Source: Inia geoffrensis | Lineage: Eukaryota; Chordata; Mammalia; Artiodactyla; Iniidae | NCBI GenBank assembly: GCA_036417435.1 | Contig: CM070900.1 | Span: forward strand, 116,824,315 to 116,888,314 | Direction: 5' to 3' | Length of the DNA: 64,000 bases | Shown here: positions 1 through 8,946 of the stretch, piece by piece | Layout: each line of letters starts with the position of its first letter | Position numbering within the stretch: the first letter of the stretch is position 1 | Notes under the pieces: model-generated | The model's input: only the letters and a program-made list of their open reading frames with translations | What the model was told of the DNA's origin: nothing | Databases searched by the model: none | Position numbers and translations under genes: made by a program

Positions 1-49
1 GAATAACACACCTATCTATTATTATTCAGTACTGCCCAGGGCACTCCTC

Positions 50-255
50 TTTCCTTCACTCTACCTTACCTTTCATAGCACTTATCACCTTCTAACTAAC
101 TAGGTGTTAGATACTTTACTTACCATGTTTATTTTAAAATCTTCTCTGCCCTCCCCCATCCCCATACTAGAATATAAGCTCCATGGGGTTAGGGTTCTCT
201 GTCTGTTTTGTTCAATTATGTGAACATAAGGCACTGAATAAGTATTGAATGAATG
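50..255 (+). repeat. L2 LINE 3' end
   Basis: The text runs from 'catagcacttatcacc' through 'atataagctccatgggg' to 'aagtattgaatgaatgg'. This is the familiar 3' terminal part of L2, an ancient CR1-clade LINE, in sense orientation. It is diverged, as expected of a pre-eutherian repeat, and it is non-coding. The first 50 bases of the window probably belong to the same element. Confidence 0.75.
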
Positions 256-664
256 GCTGTTAAGCACCACCATGGACTGTTCTGGATGTTGAGGAGGCAG
301 AGATGAAACACCTTCCCTGCCCTGCTCAACCCTCATGACTGACACAGATATGATAGCATATTTATAGGAGTAATGCATTGAGAGGAGCAGAGGGGTAGGC
401 ACAGCCCTGCTGGGAGGCATGGGTGACGGCTTTACTCCACGTAGGGAGGTATGTTAAGGGAAACCTCCAGACAAGTGATGTTGATTTGGTATTTGAAGGC
501 CAATTAAGGGAGACACAGACAGACAAGAGAGCAGGGAATTTTAGGCAGGGAATAGCATGGAAGAATGACCATGAGAAATAGCACGGTTTATTTCAAGAGT
601 TGCAGATAGTTTGGTATCGCTGAGGTTCCATATCCAGAGACTGGAAAGGTGGGAAGGGGCCTAC
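256..664 (-). repeat. L2 LINE fragment, left part of a split copy
   Basis: Purine-rich text of the kind 'gacagacaagagagcaggg...aggcagggaatagcatgg' matches the reverse complement of the L2 region just downstream of its ORF2. The match stops at 'gggaaggggcc' and appears to resume at 3834 ('gggctggatcatgaagggc'), which is continuous in L2. This is therefore probably the left half of one L2 copy split by about 3.2 kb of later insertions. Subfamily not assigned. Confidence 0.6.
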
Positions 665-1139
665 GATGGTTAATTTTATGTGTCAACTTGACTGGGTTAA
701 GGGAAGCCTAGGTAGCTGGTAAAACCTTATTTCTGGATGTGTCTGTGAAGGTGTTTCCAGAATAGATTAGCATTTGAACTGGTGAGCTGAGTAAGCAGAT
801 GGCCCTCCCCAGTCTGGGCAGGCATCATGCAATCCATTGAAGGCCTGAGTTGAACAAAAAGGTGAAGGAAGGGCAAATGTGTTCTCTCTGTTTGAGCTGA
901 GATATTGATCTCCTGCCCTTGGCTTTTGGGCGCAGATGGGGACTCACACCATCAACCCCCAGTTCTTAGGCTGAACTGCACCACCAGCTTTCCTAGTTCT
1001 CCAGCTTGTAGGCAACAGACCATGGGACTACTTGGCCTCCATAATCGTGTGAGCCAGTGCCTATAATTTATCTCTCATATATCTCTCTATGCATCCTATT
1101 GGTTCTGTTTCTCTGGGGGACCCTGTCTAGTAAAGATTT
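665..1139 (+). repeat. ERVL-class LTR (MLT2-like)
   Basis: The segment opens with 'gatggttaattttatgtgtcaac' and ends with 'ggttctgtttctctgggg...ccctgtctagta', the start and end of a common ERVL-type LTR. The polyadenylation side contains 'cataatcgtgtgagcca'. A tRNA primer-binding site follows directly, so this behaves as a 5' LTR in sense orientation. It is an endogenous-retrovirus relic with no intact reading frame. Subfamily (MLT2 or similar) is my inference. Confidence 0.7.
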
Positions 1140-1156
1140 TGGTACTGGGAGTGGAG
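1140..1156 (+). other. Retroviral primer-binding site, tRNA-Leu type
   Basis: TGGTACTGGGAGTGGAG directly follows the LTR and matches the complement of the tRNA-Leu 3' end at about 14 of 17 positions. ERVL elements are named for this tRNA-Leu priming, so the site supports the LTR call and its sense orientation. Confidence 0.7.
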
Positions 1157-1624
1157 TATGTTGATTTGTCCTTCTGTGGTGAAGGATGAGTTGTTTCATC
1201 TAGCTCTTCCTATAACCAGTGCCTAATGGGCCTCTTCGGATTTTGGAAGCAACGTATTCCTCATTTGAATGTGTTCCTCTGGCCCATTTACTGAGTGACT
1301 CAAAAAGCTGCTGGTTTTAAGTGGAGCCCAACATAGGAGAAGGCTCTGCAGCAGCCCTAGGCTGCTGTGCCACTTGGGCCATAGGATCCCGCAGATCCAG
1401 TGGTGCTTGAATTGCCAGTGACAGAGAGAGAGGCTGTCTGGAGACCTTGGAGACCCCTATAGCTGAATTGCAGCACAGGTCTTTAGAGATTTTGGAGTAA
1501 GGCCCTGTCATTTTCTATAGATAACTACTCTCTTGGTGAAAAATAGCTCCTGGCCTGCTACTGGGCCTTAGTAGAACACTTGACCGTGGACCATCAAGTT
1601 ACCATGTGACCTGAGCTGGGGTTT
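1157..1624 (+). pseudogene. ERVL internal remnant with decayed pol fragment
   Basis: After the primer-binding site comes degenerate internal ERVL sequence. From about 1490 to 1620 it resembles the pol (RNase H) region of ERVL, including the stretch around 'ggaccatcaagttaccatg'. Stops and frameshifts interrupt every frame. Almost all of gag and most of pol are missing, so the provirus is internally deleted. It cannot encode a functional protein. Internal borders are approximate. Confidence 0.6.
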
Positions 1625-2340
1625 TGGGGGTGGCTGGTGCCCACAGCTCCACTGGGCATTGCCCTAGTGGGAACTCTCCAAGGTGGTCGTGCCTTCTTCC
1701 TGGGTTGGGTGTTCAGGTGTCTCCATCCTTCAAAATTTAGGTGTAGGCAGCCACAGCCCTGCTTTGCTGGACACAGCACAAGCTGCACCAGGGCCCACTG
1801 GAGCTGCATCTGGTGGTCTGGGGAATATGGCGCTGGAATGCGGGGAGCTCATTTCCACCTGATACCTCATCAGAACGGCCTTTACGATCCATATTTTTAC
1901 CAACACTGTGTTCACAACCTCTTAGCTATTCTCTAAGAAGATTGAGGCTTTTGCTATAGCTCTCCTCTTCTCCTTTGAGCCCTCACCAGAATCGCTTTTA
2001 GCAGTCTGTCCACGGCAGTGTAGGCTTTTCCTAGCATGCACCTCAAAGTGTTCCCAGCCTCTACCTACTACTCAGTTCCAAACCCACTTCCACATATTTG
2101 GTATTTGCTACAGCAGCACCTTACATCTGGTACCACTTTTATGTCTTAGTCCTTTGTACAGCTGTAACAAAATGCCACAGACTGAGTAGTTTATAGACAA
2201 TGGAAATTTATTTCTCACAGTTCTGGAGGCTGGGAAGTCCATGATCATAGCACCGGCAGACTTGATATCTGGCGGTGTAAGTCCTGATCTGAGTCTGAAA
2301 GTCCTATCGTGGTGTATGAAGAGCAAGGTCACTAACAGCT
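1625..2340 (-). repeat. MaLR (MST/MLT1-type) internal region plus LTR
   Basis: Read on the minus strand, 2340-2140 is an LTR of the MaLR group; on the plus strand it runs 'cttagtcctttgtacag...atttctcacagttctggaggctggg'. The next 40 bases include a primer-site-like GTGGTACCAG on the minus strand (2127-2136). The rest (1625-2100) resembles the non-coding MaLR internal region, such as 'agctccactgggcattgccct'. It abuts the ERVL remnant in the opposite orientation. Small ORFs here are chance frames in repeat DNA. Confidence 0.65.
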
Positions 2341-2345
2341 TTTTC

Positions 2346-2752
2346 CTTCTTCTTTTTTGTTTTTATCGCTTAGAAGCCAAATTCTTGGATGATACTGTTG
2401 AAAAGGAGTAAGCATTAAGTGATCTTAACCCAGTAACATTTATGATAATGGCAGTTATAGTCCCACGGTTACCTTTCTCAGAGAGCCCTTTTCCCCCCAC
2501 TATTAATTCATTTAATAAAAGTATTGGAAGCCTGAAAAGTTTTTTTCCAAATATATTGAAGTTTATTTCTTATTCACCTTCTACAAACATCTCTAATTCA
2601 CAGAATTTCACTAATTTTATAATTTCCCCAATCAGAAATGTGAAACCTCCAGAAACTTGAAAATGCGCCTTATAAGTTCAATAAATTTTATGACTCTCAA
2701 CTATTGTAAAGATCATGAAAACAAAATGAACGGCATTTGTTACATTAAAAGT
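2346..2752. other. Unassigned AT-rich sequence
   Basis: No repeat family, RNA gene or coding signal is recognised between the MaLR LTR and the SINE. The frame at 2442-2660 is low-complexity and has no family resemblance. Confidence 0.5.
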
Positions 2753-2761
2753 GAGATTTTC

Positions 2762-3111
2762 GGACTTCCCTGGTGGCACAATGGTTAAGAATCTGCCTGC
2801 CAATGCAGGGGACACGGATTCGAGCCCTGGTCTGGGAAGATCCCACATGCCACGGAGCAACTAAGCCCGTGCGCCACAACTACCGAGCCTGCGCTCTAGA
2901 GCCCGTGAGCCACAACTACTGAGCCCATGCGCCACAAGTACCGAAGCCCGCGTGCCTACAGCCTGTGCTCTGCAACAAGAGAAGCCACTGCAGTGAGAAG
3001 CCCGTGCACCGCAATGAAAAGTAGCCCCCGCTCGCCGCAACTAGAGAAAGCCTGTGCGCAGCAACAAAGACCCAATGCAGCCAAAAATAAATAAATAAAT
3101 AAAATTAAAAA
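2762..3111 (+). mobile_element. CHR-type tRNA-derived SINE (long form) with TSD
   Basis: It begins 'ggacttccctggtggcacaatgg' and has a B-box-like GGATTCGAGCCC near 2817. It then carries repeated 'gagccacaactactgagccc' units and ends in an (AATA)n/A-rich tail. This is the cetartiodactyl tRNA-Glu-related SINE group, abundant in whales. A 9-bp target-site duplication GAGATTTTC flanks it at 2753-2761 and 3112-3120. The internal promoter is recognisable, but the copy is diverged and probably silent. It is non-autonomous and depends on L1 enzymes. Confidence 0.93.
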
Positions 3112-3120
3112 GAGATTTTC

Positions 3121-3500
3121 TTTCCAAATTTACCAAAACCATTCTTTAATATTCAGCAAAAAAATTGTTGGAATTTGTAAGGTTTTATGTGTTTGTGTGT
3201 TTAAATGTCAGAGTGGTATGATCTTTGGATGTATGGCTTTTGAAAGCCAAGAACCAGTAGTGCCGGTGTCTGAGGGCAGAAGACGGATGTCTCAGCTCAA
3301 GCAGAGAGAGGGAATTTGCCCTTCCTTCACCTTTTTATTCTACTTGGGGCCTCAGCAGATTGGACGATGCCCACCCACCTCTATCTGCTTTACTCAGTTC
3401 ACCAGTTTGAAGGCTAATCTCTTCTGGAAACATTCTCACAGATACATCCAGAAATAATGTTTCATCAACTCTCTGGGATCACTTAGTCATATCAAGTTGG
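3121..3500. other. Unassigned spacer
   Basis: No recognisable repeat. The frame at 3197-3457 (86 codons) lacks any family resemblance, and I see no splice or promoter context to support it. Confidence 0.45.
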
Positions 3501-3504
3501 CCCA

Positions 3505-3836
3505 AAATATTAACCGTCACAAGTCCCAAGATTTCATATGTTGAAATCCTAATCCCCAAGGAGGTGGGGTCTTTGGGGTGATGAGATTATGTGGGCAGAA
3601 CCCTCATGTTTGGGATTAGTGTCCTTATAAGAGAGGTCCCACAAAGCTCCCTACCTCTTCCACCATGTGAGGATACAGAAAGAAACCTGTGACCCCAGAG
3701 AGGGCCCTTACCTGGTGATGTTGGTGCCCTGATCTTGAACTTCCAGCCTCCAGAACTGTGAGAAATAAGTTTCTGTTGTTTATAAGATACCCAGTATGTG
3801 GATTTTGTTGTAGCAGCCTGAGTGGACCAAGACAGG
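3505..3836 (+). repeat. MaLR LTR (MLT1/MST-type)
   Basis: The order 'catatgttgaaatcctaatcc', 'gggattagtgtccttataaga', 'cttccagcctccagaactgtg', 'aaataagtttctgttgttt' is diagnostic for MLT1/MST-class LTRs in sense orientation. It ends in 'ggaccaagaca' just before L2 sequence resumes. Solo LTR; the promoter is presumably dead. Confidence 0.85.
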
Positions 3837-4640
3837 GCTGGATCATGAAGGGCTTTGAATGCCTACCAAAGAGTTTGAACTGGTGGTGTGCAGTCCACTG
3901 AAGGATTTTAAGCAGGAGAATAATAGAATCGGGTGGATTGTATTTGTAGTTTAGAAATATTACCCTGACTGCAGTATGGAGATTAGAAAGACAGAGAAGG
4001 TAAAAGTCTGTTGAAATAGTCCGGGTAGGAGATCATAACAGTCATAAGCAATTGATAAGACAAAGCAATGAGAATTCAGAGGAAGTGACAGTGACATAGT
4101 AACTATGGGGAAGACTCTAGAGGATTCAGATTGGAAGTTTGGGTTATTTAAAAATTTTATTAAAAAATTTGTTATTATTATATTTTAGTGACTGAATGAC
4201 TCTTGGTTTCTTTTAACAAAGTAGGTAAAACAGGAAGACATATGATTGGGTTGAAGTAACTATGAAACTCCAGTAAGTGAATATCCAATGAGTCATGGGA
4301 CGTATAGGCCTGGGTTTATAGATCTGGGGAGTCATTACCCTGTAAGGGTAGTTAAAGCTGTGGATGTAGGATGAGAAGTGTGTTAAAGAGGGAACCCTAT
4401 GAAAATCACAACATATTGGGATTGGGAAGATAAAAGTTAAACCTGGTTAGAAAAAGAGAAGGTGCAACCCAAGATTAAGAAGGAGAACCAGGGAGAATGG
4501 ATCTGTGAAAGCTAAGAGAGGAGAGGGCATTTAAGGTTGAACACATCAAATTCTGCATGGAGGTCAAGAGCTTGGAAAGTAGCCACTGGGTCTGACTTGT
4601 AGGTGTTCACTGGGGACTTCAGGAAGAGTAGTTTGTGAAC
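3837..4640 (-). repeat. L2 LINE, right part of split copy (decayed ORF2/3' region)
   Basis: The text 'atcatgaagggctttgaatgcc...actgaaggattttaagcagg...ccctgactgcagtatgg' is the reverse complement of the C-terminal coding part of L2 ORF2. Further right, 'cacatcaaattctgcatggagg' corresponds to its reverse-transcriptase region. No open frame survives. It continues the fragment ending at 664. Confidence 0.75.
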
Positions 4641-4699
4641 TTTGCTTTACTTACCTGATTTCAAGGAAATCCTTAAATCTGCCTCAGTGGCTGAGCTCT

Positions 4700-4800
4700 C
4701 TGAAGGAGCTGTGGAATCCAGAGAGACTTGCACAGGATCACACAATTAATTAGAGGCAGAGCTGAGTTAAAATGCTGTCTGCGTTACTTGTTTGTTCTTT
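4700..4800 (-). repeat. MIR fragment
   Basis: 'cttgcacaggatcacacaattaatt..aggcagagctgagtt' fits the reverse complement of the MIR core (the 'CCTTGGGCAAG' to tRNA-related part). Short and diverged. Confidence 0.55.
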
Positions 4801-4889
4801 GCTTTAGGACTAAATATTTTGATGTTTGGAAGTTTCCCATAAACCAGGCCTAATAGCTTTAATAATGGGAATCATCTTATTTTCCTCCC

Positions 4890-5640
4890 CTGACCAAATC
4901 CAATTCATTGGCAAATCCTGTGGACTCTTCCTCCACAGTATATCTCTGTTTTAATCAGCTAGCTCTCTACTTCCACCCGCACCTCCATCCAGCCATCACT
5001 GTCTCTTGCCCGTGCTCCTGCAGTAGCCTCCTAACTTGTCTCCAAGCGTCCATTAGGCCCTCTTTATATACAGCCCATCTTCAACAGATCGGCCACAATT
5101 CTCTTTAAAAATATAATTGTCACTGTCCTCCTTAAGATATTCCAAAAGGCATCCCATAACACAGAGAAAGAAACCCACACTCTTTAAACGTCCAATGTCT
5201 CATGCACTATAACTGTTGCCCATATCTTGAGTTGTGTCACCCTCCCCTTCCCACCTCATTACTGTCCCCGACACCATCCTTCTTTATGTTCCTTAAACAA
5301 GGCAACGCATCCATGCCTCCTGGCCTTTGCACTGCTCTGCTTCCTGGATGCCCCTTCCCCGGATTTCCATGTGGCTGTCCTTCTCTTCCTTCAGGTCTCA
5401 CTCAAATGTCCTCTCCTTAGAGAGGTCTTCCTTCTCATCCTAACTATAGGAACCCCCCCAACCCTGCCCCCCACCAATTCAGTCTTCATTATCACACAAT
5501 CTATAGCACTTCGTAGCACTTTTTGAAATGACATCGCTTATTTATTTGTTGACTCATATCGTCTCTCTTGTCCAGGAGAACAAGAATCCTGTCTGTCCTG
5601 TTTTCCTCAGGATTCCCAGGGCTGAGAGCAATGCTTGGAT
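4890..5640 (+). repeat. L2 LINE 3' region
   Basis: Sense L2: 'gcagtagcctcctaacttgtctcc', 'ggcctttgcactgctctgcttcctgg', 'ccttcaggtctcactcaaatgtc', 'agagaggtcttccttctcatcc' and 'cttgtccaggagaacaagaatcctgtctg'. These are the ORF2 C-terminus and 3' UTR in order. The 99-codon frame at 5227-5526 is an overlapping chance frame in this element. Orientation is opposite to the L2 ending at 4640, so they are separate insertions. Confidence 0.8.
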
Positions 5641-5649
5641 TAGGGGATA

Positions 5650-5832
5650 ATGGCTAACTCTCATAGTGTTTGCCACTTGCCTGGCACTGTTCTCAGCACT
5701 TTACAGATATTAACTTATTTTCTCATCAGTTCTATGAGGTAGGCACAGTTAAAACCTCCATTTCATGTGAGGAAACCAAGGTGCTTAGGTAATTAAGGCC
5801 CTTGCCTAAGCTGGTAAGTGGACATGCTTTAG
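5650..5832 (-). repeat. MIR SINE
   Basis: 'ggcactgttctcagcactttacagatatt...ctatgaggtaggcac...ggaaaccaagg...ctggtaagtgg' follows the reverse complement of MIR nearly end to end. Non-coding and ancient. Confidence 0.85.
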
Positions 5833-5833
5833 A

Positions 5834-6010
5834 GCAGTGCTTCTCCAATGTCAGCACCCACACGAATCACTGGGGGGCTTTTTAAAACAGAAGTTGCTGG
5901 GCCCTCACTTACAGTGTTTCTGATTCAGCAGATCTGGGGTGAGGCCCGAGAATTTTCCCAAAGGATGTTGATGCTGCTGGTCCAGGAACCACCCTTTGAG
6001 AACCAATGCA
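5834..6010 (+). repeat. MER5A DNA transposon (hAT-Charlie, non-autonomous)
   Basis: Near full-length. It starts 'cagtgcttctccaatgtcagc', passes through 'gtttctgattcagcagatctgggg' and 'gatgttgatgctgctggtcc', and ends 'cctttgagaaccaatg', recreating the imperfect terminal inverted repeats CAGTGGTTCTCAA / TTGAGAACCACTG. It has no coding capacity. It sits cleanly between two MIR copies. Confidence 0.9.
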
Positions 6011-6014
6011 ATAG

Positions 6015-6200
6015 GGTTTATGGAACATCTTCTCACATTATCTATGTTAATATTCACATTCCCATAATCCATTATTATGTCCATTTTGTAGATGAGGAAA
6101 CTGAGGCTCAGAGAAGTTAATCAGCCTTCCCCTGACCACAGAGAAAGTGAGTGGAAACACTGCTTAGACTCAATTCTGGGTCTCAATCAGTGCTCTTGGC
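6015..6200 (-). repeat. MIR SINE
   Basis: 'tccattttgtagatgaggaaactgaggctcagagaagttaa' is the MIR core in antisense, followed by the degenerate tRNA-related part. Confidence 0.85.
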
Positions 6201-7390
6201 ACTGCCCTAAGAGGCTTCTATATTGTATTGAATTTTTAAAAATACTGCTCTGGTAGATAAATTGTGAAGGCTTCATGAATTTGGCAGGTAAACAAAGGAA
6301 CCCCATGGGAGCACAAGGAACTTACATCTTCTACTCTGTTTCAACTTAATTAATCTGAGTAACCAAGATGGTTTGTAGACAAGCTGACTTGATAGAAATT
6401 TATTTTCATTCTAATTTAGACCTGCCATAAATATAATCCAGCCACTTTCCCCTTTGTTTAATACAATCAGAGGCAGATGATAGCACTGCAAGTGAGGTTT
6501 ATCTGGCTCAAATTACTATTAAATAAACCTTCTTGCAGAGTGAAAGCAGAAATTCAAGAATGTTTATTGAAAATTACGATATTTTAATATTTATCATTTA
6601 ACCCTTTAAAAAATAGCACACTTGTTCTTAAAACATTTTTAAAAATCATACACGCGACAATTTTCACTAAAATTTCTGAAGAAATACTTGAACTTTTTTC
6701 TTAGATCGCTGCACTACTACACGCCAGAGACTTGAAGCTACAAAACTTTGTTTTCCTCAGGTTCTTTCAGGCATTAACAATCTGGTGCCATATTCTTATG
6801 ACAAAGACTAATAAGAAGAGCAAATGGCACAACCTGGATCTATTTTAGTGAAAGACAGGAGTGGGAAATGGTGAAAATCTACCTTGTTCTCATTACTACA
6901 GTGCTAAAACTGTCATCAATTATAATCACTCACCTCATCCCTAACTTGAAACTTTGCTGGTAACTTCAACACAAACTCAGTCTCTTTTAATCCGGTGCGT
7001 ATGTGAAATATATGTGGAAATATATTGATAGTGCTCACATTGACAGCGTTCTCTTCACTCATAAAAGCACGTGCTGAAGAAGGGATGTCATCACACAATA
7101 GCGAGGTTTCTCTAAGACAGTCCTTTCTGTTTTATGACCCATCACCTCATAGGCAAAACAGAAAAATTTTCAAGCATTTACTTTGACCTATATTTCATAG
7201 TCATAGTTAGCTATGTAGAATTTTTCTTTTGTCCTTGCCCAATGTGCAGAAATGTCAGGACACTTCTACCCTGCCCTTTGCCGATGGCCTCATGTTCATG
7301 TTTCCTCAGTTTGACTTGACTTGACTCTTTCTTCTTTAGTGTCCCTCCTTTTCTCCTTCCCTCTCTCCTCCTTCTCTCCTCCCCTTTCTT
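6201..7390. other. Repeat-free AT-rich interval
   Basis: No interspersed repeat is recognised over about 1.2 kb. It contains one exon-like minus-strand frame, listed separately, and a pyrimidine-rich patch around 7330-7390. Confidence 0.5.
6934..7130 (-). other. Exon-like open frame with consensus 5' splice site (unproven)
   Basis: On the minus strand an open frame runs about 65 codons (upstream TAA near 7131) into a consensus donor GAG|GTGAGT at 6933/6934. The peptide has mixed composition, not the runs typical of repeat DNA; segments include SEENAVNVSTINIF and KLPAKFQVRDE. A pyrimidine-rich acceptor-like tract ending in ATGAG lies just upstream, near 7150. I recognise no protein family. 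It lies in repeat-free DNA. A real exon of a minus-strand gene is possible, but chance is about as likely. Confidence 0.2.
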
Positions 7391-7394
7391 TTTT

Positions 7395-7560
7395 CAGCAA
7401 ATAATTATTGGGTCCATGATGTTCTAGATTTGGAAAGTAAGACACTTAAAGTCATGCTAGGAAAGGAAATATGAACATATAAACAATCCCCCTGGTTCAA
7501 GGTGATACACACTGTATGACAAGGAAGCAAGCAGTATTTCACAGGAATGCAAAAAGCATT
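7395..7560 (-). repeat. Possible L2 3' end fragment
   Basis: 'cagcaaataattattgggtccatgatgttctaga...' resembles the reverse complement of the L2 3' terminus ('caacaaatatttattgag...ctaggc'). It is strongly diverged, so low certainty. Confidence 0.4.
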
Positions 7561-7599
7561 CACTGGGAATAGAGGTCCTTATAGAACTGGTTTTTAAGG

Positions 7600-7965
7600 A
7601 TGGCTTCATACAAAAAAAATTTTATCTATTGCTGCATAATAATTAAAATATGGTGGCTTAAAACAATAACAGCTTATTATTTGTCTTAGTTGTACCATGT
7701 GGGCTGGGCTTAGCTGTCTTCTGCGTCCCCTGGTGTATGCTGGTGTTGAAATGTTCAAGATGGTTTCTTCACTCATAGGTCTGGCTGGGACAGGTGGGAG
7801 CTGACTGGGCACAAGAGAGCATTTCAAGAGTGTGAGGCCCAGCATGCAAGTACTTAACAAGGCTTTGCTTGTCTCCCACTTGCTAATGTCTCATTGGCCA
7901 AAGCAAGTCAGTGTGGAGGCAGTGAATACTGGGCAGCTTGGTGTACTGGGGGCCACCAATCCAAA
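7600..7965 (-). repeat. LTR/MaLR-type repeat
   Basis: 'tctattgctgcataataatt..ggcttaaaacaataac' at the left and 'cattggccaaagcaagtca...gggggccacc' at the right are the ends of a common mammalian LTR-like repeat in reverse orientation (minus strand: '...taagccaccatattt...'). Overlapping small frames on both strands are shadows of this repeat. Confidence 0.6.
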
Positions 7966-7969
7966 GTGC

Positions 7970-8340
7970 TTGGAAGACCTGACAAATACGGTGTGTGAGG
8001 AAAGGAGAGAAGTCATACGTGGAGAATTTGAGCTTGGGAGATTAGAGAAATTGTGGGACCATTCATTAGAAGAGAAGAAGTAATGTGGAGGAACTAGTTT
8101 TAGATATGGTAAGTTTGAGACAATGAAAATGTCCACTAGGCAGACAGAGAAAATGTGTTGGAATAAGGATATAAGCTGAGGTTCTGAGATCCTAAACTCT
8201 GGAGTCATATTCAGAAAAGAGATAGTTCAAGTTGTGTGACTGGGTGAGTTCTGAGATAGAAGTTGGATCAATGAACTTTGAACTATGCTTATGGTTAGAA
8301 ATTGGGAGGAGGTAGAAGAGCCAGATTAGGAGACAAAGAT
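7970..8340 (-). repeat. L2 LINE ORF2 remnant
   Basis: 'tagatatggtaagtttgagacaatgaaaatgtccactaggcag' is the reverse complement of the L2 reverse-transcriptase region, where consensus reads '..aagtttgagatgcctatt..'. Frames are broken, so there is no function. Confidence 0.65.
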
Positions 8341-8509
8341 ACCGCATATTCCTCTCATATTTTATGACACTGTTAGAATTTTTATATCGCTAGTCGAATT
8401 TGACTCTTATTTGTACACATCTGCGAGTGGAGTTTAATTGAGAAATGATTCAGTTTTATTTTAGCAACTTTTACCGTAGAGCACCTCTAATGCTTTAAGT
8501 TACTGATTT
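8341..8509. other. Unassigned AT-rich spacer
   Basis: No repeat or gene signal seen between the L2 remnant and the L1 target-site duplication. Confidence 0.4.
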
Positions 8510-8534
8510 AAAAGTATGTATGTATGTATTTATT
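8510..8534. repeat. Left target-site duplication of L1 no. 1
   Basis: AAAAGTATGTA(TGTATGTA)TTTATT matches AAAAGTATGTATTTATT at 15387-15403. The left copy has gained two extra TGTA units by slippage. The implied nick (TTATT/AA) resembles the L1 endonuclease preference for T-rich/AA sites. Confidence 0.8.
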
Positions 8535-8571
8535 TTTTTATGCTTCAAATGAGCAAATTCTTATTACTTAA
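8535..8571 (-). other. Candidate 3'-transduced segment of L1 no. 1
   Basis: In element orientation, the L1 3' end and its A-tract (plus-strand T run starting about 8573) are followed by about 32 bases unrelated to L1 (8540-8571). A second A-rich run (plus-strand T run 8533-8539) then abuts the target-site duplication. This order, L1 - polyA - extra sequence - polyA - TSD, is the signature of read-through past the L1 polyA signal and co-mobilisation of donor flank. Confidence 0.55.
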
Positions 8572-8946
8572 CTTTTTTTTTAATTTAATTTTATTTGTAA
8601 CATTTTTTTTTCTTACAATGGTATGTTAGTTTCAGCTTCACAACAAAATGAATCAGATATATATACATATGTTCCCATATCTCCTCCCGCTTACGTCTCC
8701 CTCCCTCCCACCCTCCCTATTCCACCCCTCCAGGCGGTCACAAAGCACCGAGCTGATCTCCCTGTGCTATGCGGCTGCTTCCCACTAGCTATCTACCTTA
8801 CGTTTGGTAATGTATATATGTCCATGCCTCTCTCTCGTTTTGTCACAGTTTACCCTTCCCCCTCCCCATATCCTCCAGCCCATTCTGTAGTAAGTCTGTG
8901 TCTTTATTCCTGTTTCACCGCTAGGTTCTTCATGACATATTTTCCC
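8572..8946 (-). other. L1 no. 1 3' UTR
   Basis: Follows the ancestral ORF2 stop. It contains a G-rich tract on the minus strand (C-rich on plus around 8695-8735, 'ctccctccctcccaccctccc'), the polypurine feature common in L1 3' UTRs, and ends in an A-tract. No TSD lies directly at its end because extra sequence intervenes. Confidence 0.8.

Noticed and set aside
1637..1936. 99-codon frame near the ERVL remnant as a domesticated retroviral gene
   Set aside because: It spans the MaLR internal region on the opposite strand and shows no gag, pol or env feature.
4640..4700. Perfect CAG|GTAAGT donor on the minus strand at about 4,651
   Set aside because: Upstream sequence is L2/MIR-derived with no acceptor or open frame paired to it.
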